From ZC4RG25 sp023428365 (GTDB taxonomy: Bacteria; Pseudomonadota; Alphaproteobacteria; Rhizobiales; Hyphomicrobiaceae), in the NCBI GenBank assembly GCA_050283925.1, contig JBNOAI010000010.1, positions 124,001 to 188,000 on the forward strand: 64,000 nt of DNA, read 5' to 3'. The notes below the pieces were generated by a model. That model did no database searches. It saw only the letters and a program-made list of their open reading frames with translations, and was not told the DNA's origin. Below, in pieces: positions 53,023 to 60,949 of this stretch. Position 1 is the stretch's first letter. Each line of letters begins with the position of its first letter. A program made the position numbers and the translations under genes.

Positions 53023-54648
53023 ATGTTCACATCTTTCAGGATTGAGGAGCCGGAGGAATTGGCGCGCCGCATCGAGGCACTGCCGCTCCCCAATTCGGTT
53101 TTTGACCTTCTCTCCGATACGGCCCAGCGTTGCGGCGCGGCGCCTGCGTGGAACTTCATAGATGATGGTATCACCCGAACCTGGGCGGAGGTTCTGGAAG
53201 CCGTGGAGACGGCCGCGGCAGCCTTTGCCGATATCGGAATCGGCAAAGGTGCACATGTCGCGGTGATGGCGTGGAACATCGAGGAGTTCCCAATCGCCTG
53301 GCTGGCTCTGTCGCGGCTGCAGGCCGTCATGGTCCCGGTGAATGCCACCTACACGACCAGGGAGGTCGAGTACGTCCTACAAACCTCGGACGCCTCGTTC
53401 ATGGTGCTGGAAGAGGAGTTCCTGTCCCACATTGGCGGGTTCGAGAAGGCCCGCCTGCCGCGATCAAATATTATCGTCATCGGCGAGCACGGAACCGACG
53501 GCACACGATCCTGGCGCCATATGATGGATGAAGCACGGGGCAAGACTGCACCGGACATCCAGCGCCATCGCGATCAGCTCCTCAACCTGCAGTACACCTC
53601 CGGCACCACCGGATTTTCCAAGGCCTGCATGCTATCAAATGATTACTGGCTCTGTCTGGGTTACGCGTCGATCGGCATTTTTACTACTGACCTCAAGCGC
53701 TTTTATTGCGGCTCCAGCTTCTACTACATGGTCGGGCAACGCATCCTTCTCAACGCGATGATTTCCGGCGGCTGCATCTTTTATCCCCGAAAGCCGGGCG
53801 CTAAGCGGTTCATGCTCGACGTCGCACAGTATGACTGCGACTACTGCGCCATGTTCGAAATGGTTTACAAACAGCCATCGCGTCCTGAGGACACGGCGCA
53901 CAAGTTGAAACTCGTCAGCATTTTTGCATTCGGCGCCGAGAACCATGCGCGTTTCGTCGAACGCTTCGATGTTTTCGGGCAGGAATTCTACGGCATGACC
54001 GAGATCGGCGGCGGCACCTACGTACCCGCTCACCTGCTCGGCGAAATGACGGGCTCAGGCAGTTGCGGTGTGCCGGCACCCTACCGGGAAGTGATGCTTG
54101 CCGACGGTGAGGGACGTCCCGTGCCGCCCGGACAAGCAGGCGAGTTGTGCGTGCGCGGGCGCGGACTCCTTCAGGGATACTACAAGAACCCGGAGGCGAC
54201 GGCCGACGCCTTTCGCGGCGACTGGTTCCGCACCGGCGATCTCGCTCGCGTCGATGAACGCGGCTTCTACTACGTCATTGGTCGGACCAAGGATATGGTT
54301 CGGCGCAGCGGCGAGAACATCGCAGCACGAGAGGTCGAGGCTGTTTTGCGGACCATGCCGCAAATCCAGGACGCCGCCATAGTACCAGTTCCGGACGCCT
54401 ATCGTGGCGAAGAAGTCAAAGTCTATATTCAGCTGGCCAAGGGGATTTTGCCTGAAGAATGTCCTCCGGATGCGATTGCCGAGTACTGCGTCGAGCGGCT
54501 CGCGAGCTTCAAAGTCCCCCGCTATTTTGAGTATAGGGACTCGTTTCCACTGACCGACTCCCAGCGCGTACAGAAAAAAGTCCTGTTGGCTGAAAAATCT
54601 GATCTGCGTGTGGGTGCCTACGATCGTCAGGACCAAACTTGGCGCTAG
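53023..54648 (+). CDS. acyl-CoA synthetase (AMP-forming), CaiC-like
   Basis: A 541-residue ANL-family ligase. The P-loop is LQYTSGTTGFSKACMLS, the A5 motif YGMTEIGG, and A7 WFRTGDLARVDERGFYYVIG. A C-terminal Lys near the end (SQRVQKKVL) fits the adenylation lysine. It makes an acyl-CoA from a free acid, ATP and CoA. It follows the importer genes, so it probably activates the imported compound. The closest named relatives are carnitine/crotonobetaine-type ligases, but the substrate is unknown. Confidence 0.9.
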   Translation: MFTSFRIEEPEELARRIEALPLPNSVFDLLSDTAQRCGAAPAWNFIDDGITRTWAEVLEAVETAAAAFADIGIGKGAHVAVMAWNIEEFPIAWLALSRLQAVMVPVNATYTTREVEYVLQTSDASFMVLEEEFLSHIGGFEKARLPRSNIIVIGEHGTDGTRSWRHMMDEARGKTAPDIQRHRDQLLNLQYTSGTTGFSKACMLSNDYWLCLGYASIGIFTTDLKRFYCGSSFYYMVGQRILLNAMISGGCIFYPRKPGAKRFMLDVAQYDCDYCAMFEMVYKQPSRPEDTAHKLKLVSIFAFGAENHARFVERFDVFGQEFYGMTEIGGGTYVPAHLLGEMTGSGSCGVPAPYREVMLADGEGRPVPPGQAGELCVRGRGLLQGYYKNPEATADAFRGDWFRTGDLARVDERGFYYVIGRTKDMVRRSGENIAAREVEAVLRTMPQIQDAAIVPVPDAYRGEEVKVYIQLAKGILPEECPPDAIAEYCVERLASFKVPRYFEYRDSFPLTDSQRVQKKVLLAEKSDLRVGAYDRQDQTWR

Positions 54649-54653
54649 ACGCG

Positions 54654-55460
54654 ATGCGCTCCGAAACATCAACCAAGGCGACCTGCAAGAACATGGGATT
54701 GGCAATGCCAGAATTGAAAACTCGCACTGCGGGCCGAATTCGCGTCTTAACGATCTCGAATGAGAAAAAGCGCAATGCCTTTGAAGGCAGCATGGCCGCG
54801 GATCTATTGCACCGCCTCGACGAGGCCGACAACGACAATGATATCCGGGCTATCGTCATCACGGGCGAAGGCAATATTTCTTTCTCTAGCGGCCACGATC
54901 TCAACGAAATCGCGTCGGGTGCTCATGCAGCAACGGGCATCGGCGAGGCTCCGTTCCTACGTCCGCTGACGATGTCCAAGCCCGTCATTGCTGCCGTGAA
55001 CGGACATTGCTATGCCGCTGCCCTCATCCTGGCGCTTTCTTGTGACCTGCGTGTCGCCAGCCAGAACGCTACGTTTGGCTCGCCTGGCGCCAGGCTTGGC
55101 ATGTTGCCGGAAGGCGGTCAGCTCGGGCGCATGCCGCGCCTGATGGCGTCTTCGCGCGCTCTCGAACTCATGCTCACGGCAGAGCCAATGTCAGCCAAGG
55201 ATGCGTATCGCACCAACTTTGTCAGCCGGCTTGTTCCGAACGGCGAAGCGCTCAATGCGGCTATGATGCTGGCCGAATCAATCGCTAAGAACTCCCCCTC
55301 AGTGGTGGCCGCAATCAAGACCGGATACCTGATCGGCCAATCCGACGGTGTCGCAGCTGCTGAAAACTTTGAGCAGAAGACTGCCCGTCGCCTCGAAGTC
55401 GAAGCCGATGCGCATGAAGGTGTCGCTGCCTTTTTCAGCAAGCGCTCACCGAATTTTTGA
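54654..55460 (+). CDS. crotonase-fold enzyme (enoyl-CoA hydratase/isomerase family)
   Basis: A 268-residue crotonase. The oxyanion-hole regions are present (SSGHDLNEIASG, VNGHCYAAALILALSCDLRV). By eye alignment with rat enoyl-CoA hydratase, the two catalytic Glu positions (144 and 164) hold Ile (ALILALS) and Gly (FGSPGARLG). A plain hydratase is therefore unlikely; an isomerase, hydrolase or thioesterase-like role is possible. It overlaps the end region of the ligase gene by only a few bases and closes the operon. Start chosen at ATG 54654. Confidence 0.85.
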   Translation: MRSETSTKATCKNMGLAMPELKTRTAGRIRVLTISNEKKRNAFEGSMAADLLHRLDEADNDNDIRAIVITGEGNISFSSGHDLNEIASGAHAATGIGEAPFLRPLTMSKPVIAAVNGHCYAAALILALSCDLRVASQNATFGSPGARLGMLPEGGQLGRMPRLMASSRALELMLTAEPMSAKDAYRTNFVSRLVPNGEALNAAMMLAESIAKNSPSVVAAIKTGYLIGQSDGVAAAENFEQKTARRLEVEADAHEGVAAFFSKRSPNF

Positions 55461-55771
55461 TGGTCTACACCCCCAATCATATATTCGTTCAATGGCAGCT
55501 TTTGGGATTTCTCGTCGATGCATCAGATCGACGAGAGGCCGAGTTAGCGGACATTCGGTATTGTCTTATCCCTTGCTTGGCGCCGATCCTGTCTTTCGTC
55601 TGCTCGTCTCCTGCAAACAGACATGACTCAGTTGACGAACAGACGCATTAGTCTTGCAATTCGCGCCCGATGGTCACTGCTGATCCCATTCCATTGCTTG
55701 GGCCAGTTTACGAAACACCACGACCGCATTGCGGAAGTCCATTACCAATGGACGGCACACTCTTTGAGCTG
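55461..55771. other. convergent intergenic stretch
   Basis: The ABC/ligase/crotonase operon from the left and the RidA/TRAP/Hyu operon from the right meet here. No gene is supported and no strong hairpin stands out. Confidence 0.4.
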
Positions 55772-56131
55772 CTATACGGGCATCGCAGCCGTCGTTACGA
55801 CCTCAACAAGGATGTCAGCCGCAGCCAGCTTCGCCTCGACTGTGACGCGCGTTGGCGCGCAGCCTGGGGCTGTCCATGCATCCCATACGGCGTTCATTCC
55901 GACGTAGTCGCGATCGAGATTCTGGACCCAGATTTGCGCCGAGATCAATCTGCCTTTGTCCGTTCCGGCTGCTGCGAGAAACTTGTCAATTTTCGCAAGC
56001 ACTTGTTGCATTTGGCCGGTGATATCTTGAGTGCGGTCATCAGCGACCTGTCCACCGATAGAGACGACGCCATTGAAAACGACAGCGCGACTACGGCGCG
56101 GATCAGTTTCGATGCGTGTGATATCGCTCAT
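55772..56131 (-). CDS. RidA family (YjgF/YER057c) protein
   Basis: A 119-residue protein of the Rid family. Core features are GGQVADDRTQDITGQMQQVL, NLDRDYVGMNAVWDAW and APTRVTVEAKLA, where the Arg corresponds to the catalytic Arg105 of RidA. Such proteins hydrolyse reactive imines or enamines, for instance those formed by PLP enzymes or oxidases. It is the last gene of a seven-gene operon with HyuAB and a TRAP importer, which suggests removal of an imine in that pathway. Confidence 0.9.
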   Translation of the reverse strand: MSDITRIETDPRRSRAVVFNGVVSIGGQVADDRTQDITGQMQQVLAKIDKFLAAAGTDKGRLISAQIWVQNLDRDYVGMNAVWDAWTAPGCAPTRVTVEAKLAAADILVEVVTTAAMPV

Positions 56132-56156
56132 GATCAACGATCCTCTGTCGCTCAAA

Positions 56157-56366
56157 TCAGGTCGCTTTGTTGCGCTTTGCTTGGCGCGCAGTGACGGTCT
56201 CCCCACCAACAACCCAGTAATCCGGGGATACCTCGTTAAAGATGATGGTGACTTGTTCGCGGTTGGACTTTGCAATTTCGACAAAGGCTTTTGTGATTGC
56301 CTCCGCGAGTTCGGCACGCACCTCAGGGGTGCGCCCCGATAACATGTCCACACTGACAACAGGCAT
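56157..56366 (-). CDS. 4-oxalocrotonate tautomerase family protein
   Basis: A 69-residue protein. After Met removal Pro1 is N-terminal (PVVSVDMLSGR), as needed for catalysis, and Arg11 is present. The helix TPEVRAELAEAITKAFVEIA and strand VTIIFNEV fit the fold. It would tautomerise a keto/enol intermediate. It lies 25 bp ahead of ridA and 14 bp behind the permease gene. Confidence 0.88.
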   Translation of the reverse strand: MPVVSVDMLSGRTPEVRAELAEAITKAFVEIAKSNREQVTIIFNEVSPDYWVVGGETVTARQAKRNKAT

Positions 56367-56380
56367 GACTGTGTCCTCTG

Positions 56381-57670
56381 CTATTTGATCGAATTGGGAA
56401 GATAAAGAGCAATCTGGGGGAAAATCGTAATGAGTACGGCGCCAAGCACAAGCAATAGCCAGAACGGTGTTGCTGCCAGCGCGGCCTTGCCAAGCGGCAC
56501 CTCACCTTTGGTAATTGCCGAGAGTACGAACAGGTTGATGCCGATCGGAGGAGTCAGCATGCCGATCTCGATCATGATCGTTATCGCAACGCCAAGCCAA
56601 ACCGGATCGAAGCCTAAACCTGTCAGCACGGGGAATACGATAGGAAGCGTCATAAGCTGCAGGCTGATGCCGTCAAAAAAACATCCGAGAATAAGATACA
56701 CGACGCCGATGACGGCGAGAACCTCGTAGCGTGAGAGTTCCATTGCGACGATCGCATTCATCACCTGAAGCGGCAGGCCGGTAATCGACAAGGCTTGTGC
56801 AAGAATAAGTGCACCCAGAACAACCACGGAAATCGACGCAAACGTGAACGTCGCCGAAATCAAAGACTGTACTAGCTTGCGCCAGGTCAAATCTCCCCAT
56901 GTGAACCCGATGATTATCGCGGCTGCGACGCCGATTCCTGCCGACTCAGTTGGAGTTGCGAAACCGAGATAAATCGATCCCATGATAGCGGCAATGAGGA
57001 GTGTAATCGGCCAAATCGAGAATAGGAGCGATAACTTCTCGCGCGCAGTGTAACTGATAGCCGCGACAGGCGTGATCTCGCTGCGGAAGAGCGCCATTAT
57101 CCAGATAAACAGAGAGAACAGGCAAGCCATCATAATGCCGGGCACGACACCCGCCATGAACAGTTTGCCGATCGATACGCCCTGCGTCGCCCCGTAGATC
57201 AGAAGCGACAAACTCGGCGGAATCAGAATCCCCAATGTGCCGCCTGCCGCCAGAGTCGCGACCGTGAAGTTCCGCTCATATCCGCGTTTGCGAAGCTCGG
57301 GATAGGCAACGGAACCAACGGCTGCTGCAGTCGACATGGACGCGCCGTTGACCGCTCCAAATACCGCACAAACGGCGATGTTCGTATGGAGTAGGCGTCC
57401 CGGAACGCGCTCGAAAATCGGTGCGATTGCATTGTAGAGCCTTCCGCTGATGCCACTCACCAAAAGGATCTCACCCAGGAGAATAAAGAGCGGGATAGCT
57501 GACAGCGTGAAATCAGTGAAAACCTGCCAAACGGCAGTTACGGCGATGACGTTGAGGCCATCCGCGAAGATATGCAGAATAATGAACCCGATGACGGCGA
57601 GACCGATGCCGATCGGCATGCCTGTGACGGCAATAAAAAGCAGTCCAAGTGCAAGGATCGTCCAGATCAT
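56381..57670 (-). CDS. TRAP transporter large permease, DctM type (system 3)
   Basis: A 429-residue DctM with about twelve helices. Typical parts are VCAVFGAVNGASMSTAAAVG, ILIPPSLSLLIYGATQGVSI and MLTPPIGINLFVLSA. It is the fifth gene of the seven-gene operon and lies 7 bp behind the small permease gene. Confidence 0.93.
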   Translation of the reverse strand: MIWTILALGLLFIAVTGMPIGIGLAVIGFIILHIFADGLNVIAVTAVWQVFTDFTLSAIPLFILLGEILLVSGISGRLYNAIAPIFERVPGRLLHTNIAVCAVFGAVNGASMSTAAAVGSVAYPELRKRGYERNFTVATLAAGGTLGILIPPSLSLLIYGATQGVSIGKLFMAGVVPGIMMACLFSLFIWIMALFRSEITPVAAISYTAREKLSLLFSIWPITLLIAAIMGSIYLGFATPTESAGIGVAAAIIIGFTWGDLTWRKLVQSLISATFTFASISVVVLGALILAQALSITGLPLQVMNAIVAMELSRYEVLAVIGVVYLILGCFFDGISLQLMTLPIVFPVLTGLGFDPVWLGVAITIMIEIGMLTPPIGINLFVLSAITKGEVPLGKAALAATPFWLLLVLGAVLITIFPQIALYLPNSIK

Positions 57671-57677
57671 CGGAAGC

Positions 57678-58184
57678 TCAATGAGGTTGGTCAGGTAGAT
57701 CGATTTGAGATGCGTCCAGCCGTCCGAAAATGCGAGGCAGCCGCTGACCGATAAGAATCAGACCGACGCAGGCGACCGATATCGGCATGACGAGCATCCA
57801 GGGCCACAGCAGGAGCTCGGCCATATCGCTGCGTGACTCGAGGTCGAGGGACCGCAAGGCAAATTCGAGCGAAGCTGCGCCGAAGAGCCAGACAAATGCC
57901 AGACAAGCCAGAAAGCCAAAGAATTCGGTGATGCGTCGAACGCCTGCGGGGAGACGATCGACGATTAGGCTCATGCAGATGTTGCGGTTGAGAACAAAGC
58001 AAAGCGGGACTGTGAGGAAGACCGTCGCGACGAACAGAAGCCCCACCAGTTCCTCCGTAAATCGGAACGGAGAGCCGACAATGTAGCGCATGATGGCGCT
58101 GAGGGCGACGAAGAAGCCAAGCACGGCAAGGAGTGCCGCCGCGGCATACATCAGGAGCAGGGAAATTCGATAGATTGCAGTCAT
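57678..58184 (-). CDS. TRAP transporter small permease, DctQ type (system 3)
   Basis: A 168-residue protein with four helices (about 10-30, 45-65, 85-105, 128-148). DctQ-like features are FRFTEELVGLLFVATVFLTV and the short loop before the last helix. It lies between DctM and DctP genes. The start ATG 58184 follows AGGGAAGTTCAGACG. Confidence 0.9.
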   Translation of the reverse strand: MTAIYRISLLLMYAAAALLAVLGFFVALSAIMRYIVGSPFRFTEELVGLLFVATVFLTVPLCFVLNRNICMSLIVDRLPAGVRRITEFFGFLACLAFVWLFGAASLEFALRSLDLESRSDMAELLLWPWMLVMPISVACVGLILIGQRLPRIFGRLDASQIDLPDQPH

Positions 58185-58214
58185 CGTCTGAACTTCCCTG
58201 CTTCCATTTATAGT

Positions 58215-59234
58215 TCAGTTTGCCTCGCCCATAACGGCTTTATAAATTATTCGGCCTTCAACTGTCTTGGCGGCGCCAGACTTGTTCCAGACGGAACGTG
58301 CCGCATCTGTAAATTTCTTCTGATCGGCCTCCGAAAACGGTTCGATCTTCTTCGCGCCTTGAGCTTCCAGCTCAGCTGCCAATTTGCCTTCGAGGACTCC
58401 TTGTACAAAGTTCTCCATCGATTCTTTTTCGACAATCGCAGCGGCTTCCTGCACCGCAGCCTTACCCTTTTCCGAGAGGGTATCGAAAACTTTCTGCGAT
58501 ATCACAAGCTGCAGGGGCTGGAGCGTATAAGGTGCGATGTACGCGAAGTGCGGCAGAACTTCCTGCAGAGAAATATCCTTCGCCGTGATCGCCGACACGG
58601 CGCAATCGATCACCCCCGTCTGGGCAGCAACATATAGCTCGCGCTGACTGACAACCTGGGCTGGAACACCCAGCTCGTCAAAAACGTCCGCGTAAAATTT
58701 TTCCCAAACGCGCGTCTTCTTGCTTTTCAGATCGTCCAGCTTGTTGATTGGCGTCTTGCAGAAGACGAACGTATCGCGCACCGGATGACCGATGTACGCA
58801 AGACGCTTCACACCCCATTTGGCATACATCGCGTCATAAACTTTGCTCAGTTCCGGCAGTAATGCCTCGACGCCAGCGGGCGTCGCGATCACAGCGGGTG
58901 GAAGAGCATTGACCGCATTTGCGGCGTCACGACTCATATAGCCCGGATAAATACCAGCGATCTGGACGGCAGAACCTGGCGGTAGAATACGGAGCATATC
59001 CTGGTCTTTAATACCAAGCGACGCACCGGGGTACACGGTGATTTTGAATTCACCGTTGGCCTTCTCGTTGGCGAGTTCGGCAAAGCGCATGTACTGCTTG
59101 GCTTCAGGACGCGTTTCCGCCCAGATGATGTGCAGCTTCCATTCCTTGGGATCGGCCATGGCGCCGCCCGGTGCGCCAGCTGCAAATATCAGGGCCAGGA
59201 GCGCCCATAGCCCCAATAGTTTCGATAAGCGCAT
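58215..59234 (-). CDS. TRAP substrate-binding protein, DctP type (system 3)
   Basis: A 339-residue periplasmic protein. The signal peptide is MRLSKLLGLWALLALIFAAG with cleavage near AMADPK. ATG 59234 follows GGGAGACAGCA. Features include GASLGIKDQDMLRILPPGSA and the KKTRVWEKFYADV region with Arg for a carboxylate. The tract is unlike the DctP proteins of the other two systems, so the ligand should differ. Confidence 0.92.
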   Translation of the reverse strand: MRLSKLLGLWALLALIFAAGAPGGAMADPKEWKLHIIWAETRPEAKQYMRFAELANEKANGEFKITVYPGASLGIKDQDMLRILPPGSAVQIAGIYPGYMSRDAANAVNALPPAVIATPAGVEALLPELSKVYDAMYAKWGVKRLAYIGHPVRDTFVFCKTPINKLDDLKSKKTRVWEKFYADVFDELGVPAQVVSQRELYVAAQTGVIDCAVSAITAKDISLQEVLPHFAYIAPYTLQPLQLVISQKVFDTLSEKGKAAVQEAAAIVEKESMENFVQGVLEGKLAAELEAQGAKKIEPFSEADQKKFTDAARSVWNKSGAAKTVEGRIIYKAVMGEAN

Positions 59235-59257
59235 GTTGCTGTCTCCCTTTGTTTTGC

Positions 59258-60949
59258 TCAACGTGCGGTGCTGTAAATCTCTTTGGCCGAAGCGGCGCTG
59301 ATCTTTCTGTCAAGGACATCAGACTCAACGTCTGGAGCGGGGCGTTCCGTGGGTATCCCGAAGCCACCACCACCTGCCGTTTCGACTCGGACTCGGTCGC
59401 CCTTCGCAAGCTGGATCACAGCTTTTGAGGGAATCTCCTCAATGTCCCCATTGCGCCGCAGAACGAAGGATCTCGCCAGAGCACCCGGCACGCCGCCAAC
59501 AGCACCGTTCGCCGGAAATCGATGTCGTTCGCCACGATGTGTCAGAGTCACGGACTCAGCCAGGATCTCATACTCGCGTATCGTACCTAGTCCGCCCCGA
59601 TAACGGCCTGCACCGCCTGAATCTGCCCGCAGTGCCACCCGGTGCATGCGCAGCGGTGCATCCATCTCGATGGCTTCGGCCGGAAGACTCATGCAGTTGG
59701 TCGCATCGCTTTCGATGACGTCTACGCCATCGCGGCTGCTCCCTGCGCCTGTCCCACCGGTGACCAGATCGTTGATGACGAAACGCCCGCCACCTGGCCT
59801 ATCGCCACCGAAAGCAAGGATGAGCAGTTCACCCGACGGATCAGCCGGAATTTTCTCGGGCATGGCTTCGCGCAGTGCGGACAGAATGACATTGGTCATC
59901 CGCTTGATGGTGGCTGCACGAGCATTGACGGGAGCCGGTTCCTCGGGGTTGACGATAGATCCCTTGGGCAATTCCAGGTCAAGCACGCGGAAGCAACCGC
60001 CATTCGTCGGAATGTCATCGCCGGTGAGCGCGCGCAAGGCAAAGCCGGCCGCAGCCAATGCACCGGACGGCACGGCATTAAAGGGGCCGGCGACCTGCTT
60101 ACTTGAGCCCGAAAAATCAACCTTCATGCGGCCGTTGTCGATCGTCACGGTCGCGCGGATTTTGACCGGCTGATCCATCATCACGCCGTCGTTGTCGAGC
60201 CAATCTTCGTAGGCGAACGTTCCCTGTGGCAGCGACTTCAGCGCTGCTCCCGTGAGTTTCTCCGATTCATTGAGCAGTTGTTCGAAGATCGCCTTGATCC
60301 GGTCTGTTCCGAACGTTTCTGCGAGCTTTGACACGCGCTGGGCGCCGACGGAACATGCCGAGATCTGCGCGTGAATATCGCCAATGACCGTATCGGGAAC
60401 CCGCGAATTCAGCTTCAGAATATCGAGCAGTGTCTCATTGAATTGATCGCCTTGACGCAAGCGGAGCGGCGGCAAGCGCAGGCCCTCCTGAAACACTTCG
60501 CGCGCATTGGTCGGCACAGAACCGGGCGACATGCCGCCAACATCCTGGTGATGGCTCATGGCACCGCTGAAACCGACGATCGTGCCATCGTGGAAGATTG
60601 GCATGATGATGCCAATGTCCGGCAGATGCGTGCCACCCAAGTAGGGATCGTTCATCAGGAACAGATCGCCCGGCGCCATCATTTCAGCCGGAAACTTCGC
60701 GCGAATGCAGTCGACCACCGTGATCAGCGTCGAGAGATGGATCGGGATCGCGGTCGCCTGGGATAATGTCTCGCCGGTGTGCGCAAACAAGCTAGCACTG
60801 GCGTCGAGCCCCTCCTTGACGATCGTCGAATAGGAACTACGCAGCAGCGTCGTCTCCATTTCCTCGGCGATGCCGTCGACCTTATGGCGCACGACTTCGA
60901 GGGTGATTGGATCGATCGATGTGCTGACCTCAGACATCGCGACCTCCAT
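59258..60949 (-). CDS. hyuB: hydantoinase B / 5-oxoprolinase beta-type subunit
   Basis: A 563-residue HyuB-family protein starting MEVAMSEVSTSIDPITLEVV. Conserved parts include LLRSSYSTIVKEGLDASAS, FLMNDPYLGGTHLPDI and AMSHHQDVGGMSPGS with metal-binding His residues. With HyuA it carries out ATP-dependent cleavage of a cyclic amide such as hydantoin or 5-oxoproline. Its start lies inside the end of hyuA (20-bp overlap; ATG 60937 would give 8 bp). Confidence 0.92.
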   Translation of the reverse strand: MEVAMSEVSTSIDPITLEVVRHKVDGIAEEMETTLLRSSYSTIVKEGLDASASLFAHTGETLSQATAIPIHLSTLITVVDCIRAKFPAEMMAPGDLFLMNDPYLGGTHLPDIGIIMPIFHDGTIVGFSGAMSHHQDVGGMSPGSVPTNAREVFQEGLRLPPLRLRQGDQFNETLLDILKLNSRVPDTVIGDIHAQISACSVGAQRVSKLAETFGTDRIKAIFEQLLNESEKLTGAALKSLPQGTFAYEDWLDNDGVMMDQPVKIRATVTIDNGRMKVDFSGSSKQVAGPFNAVPSGALAAAGFALRALTGDDIPTNGGCFRVLDLELPKGSIVNPEEPAPVNARAATIKRMTNVILSALREAMPEKIPADPSGELLILAFGGDRPGGGRFVINDLVTGGTGAGSSRDGVDVIESDATNCMSLPAEAIEMDAPLRMHRVALRADSGGAGRYRGGLGTIREYEILAESVTLTHRGERHRFPANGAVGGVPGALARSFVLRRNGDIEEIPSKAVIQLAKGDRVRVETAGGGGFGIPTERPAPDVESDVLDRKISAASAKEIYSTAR

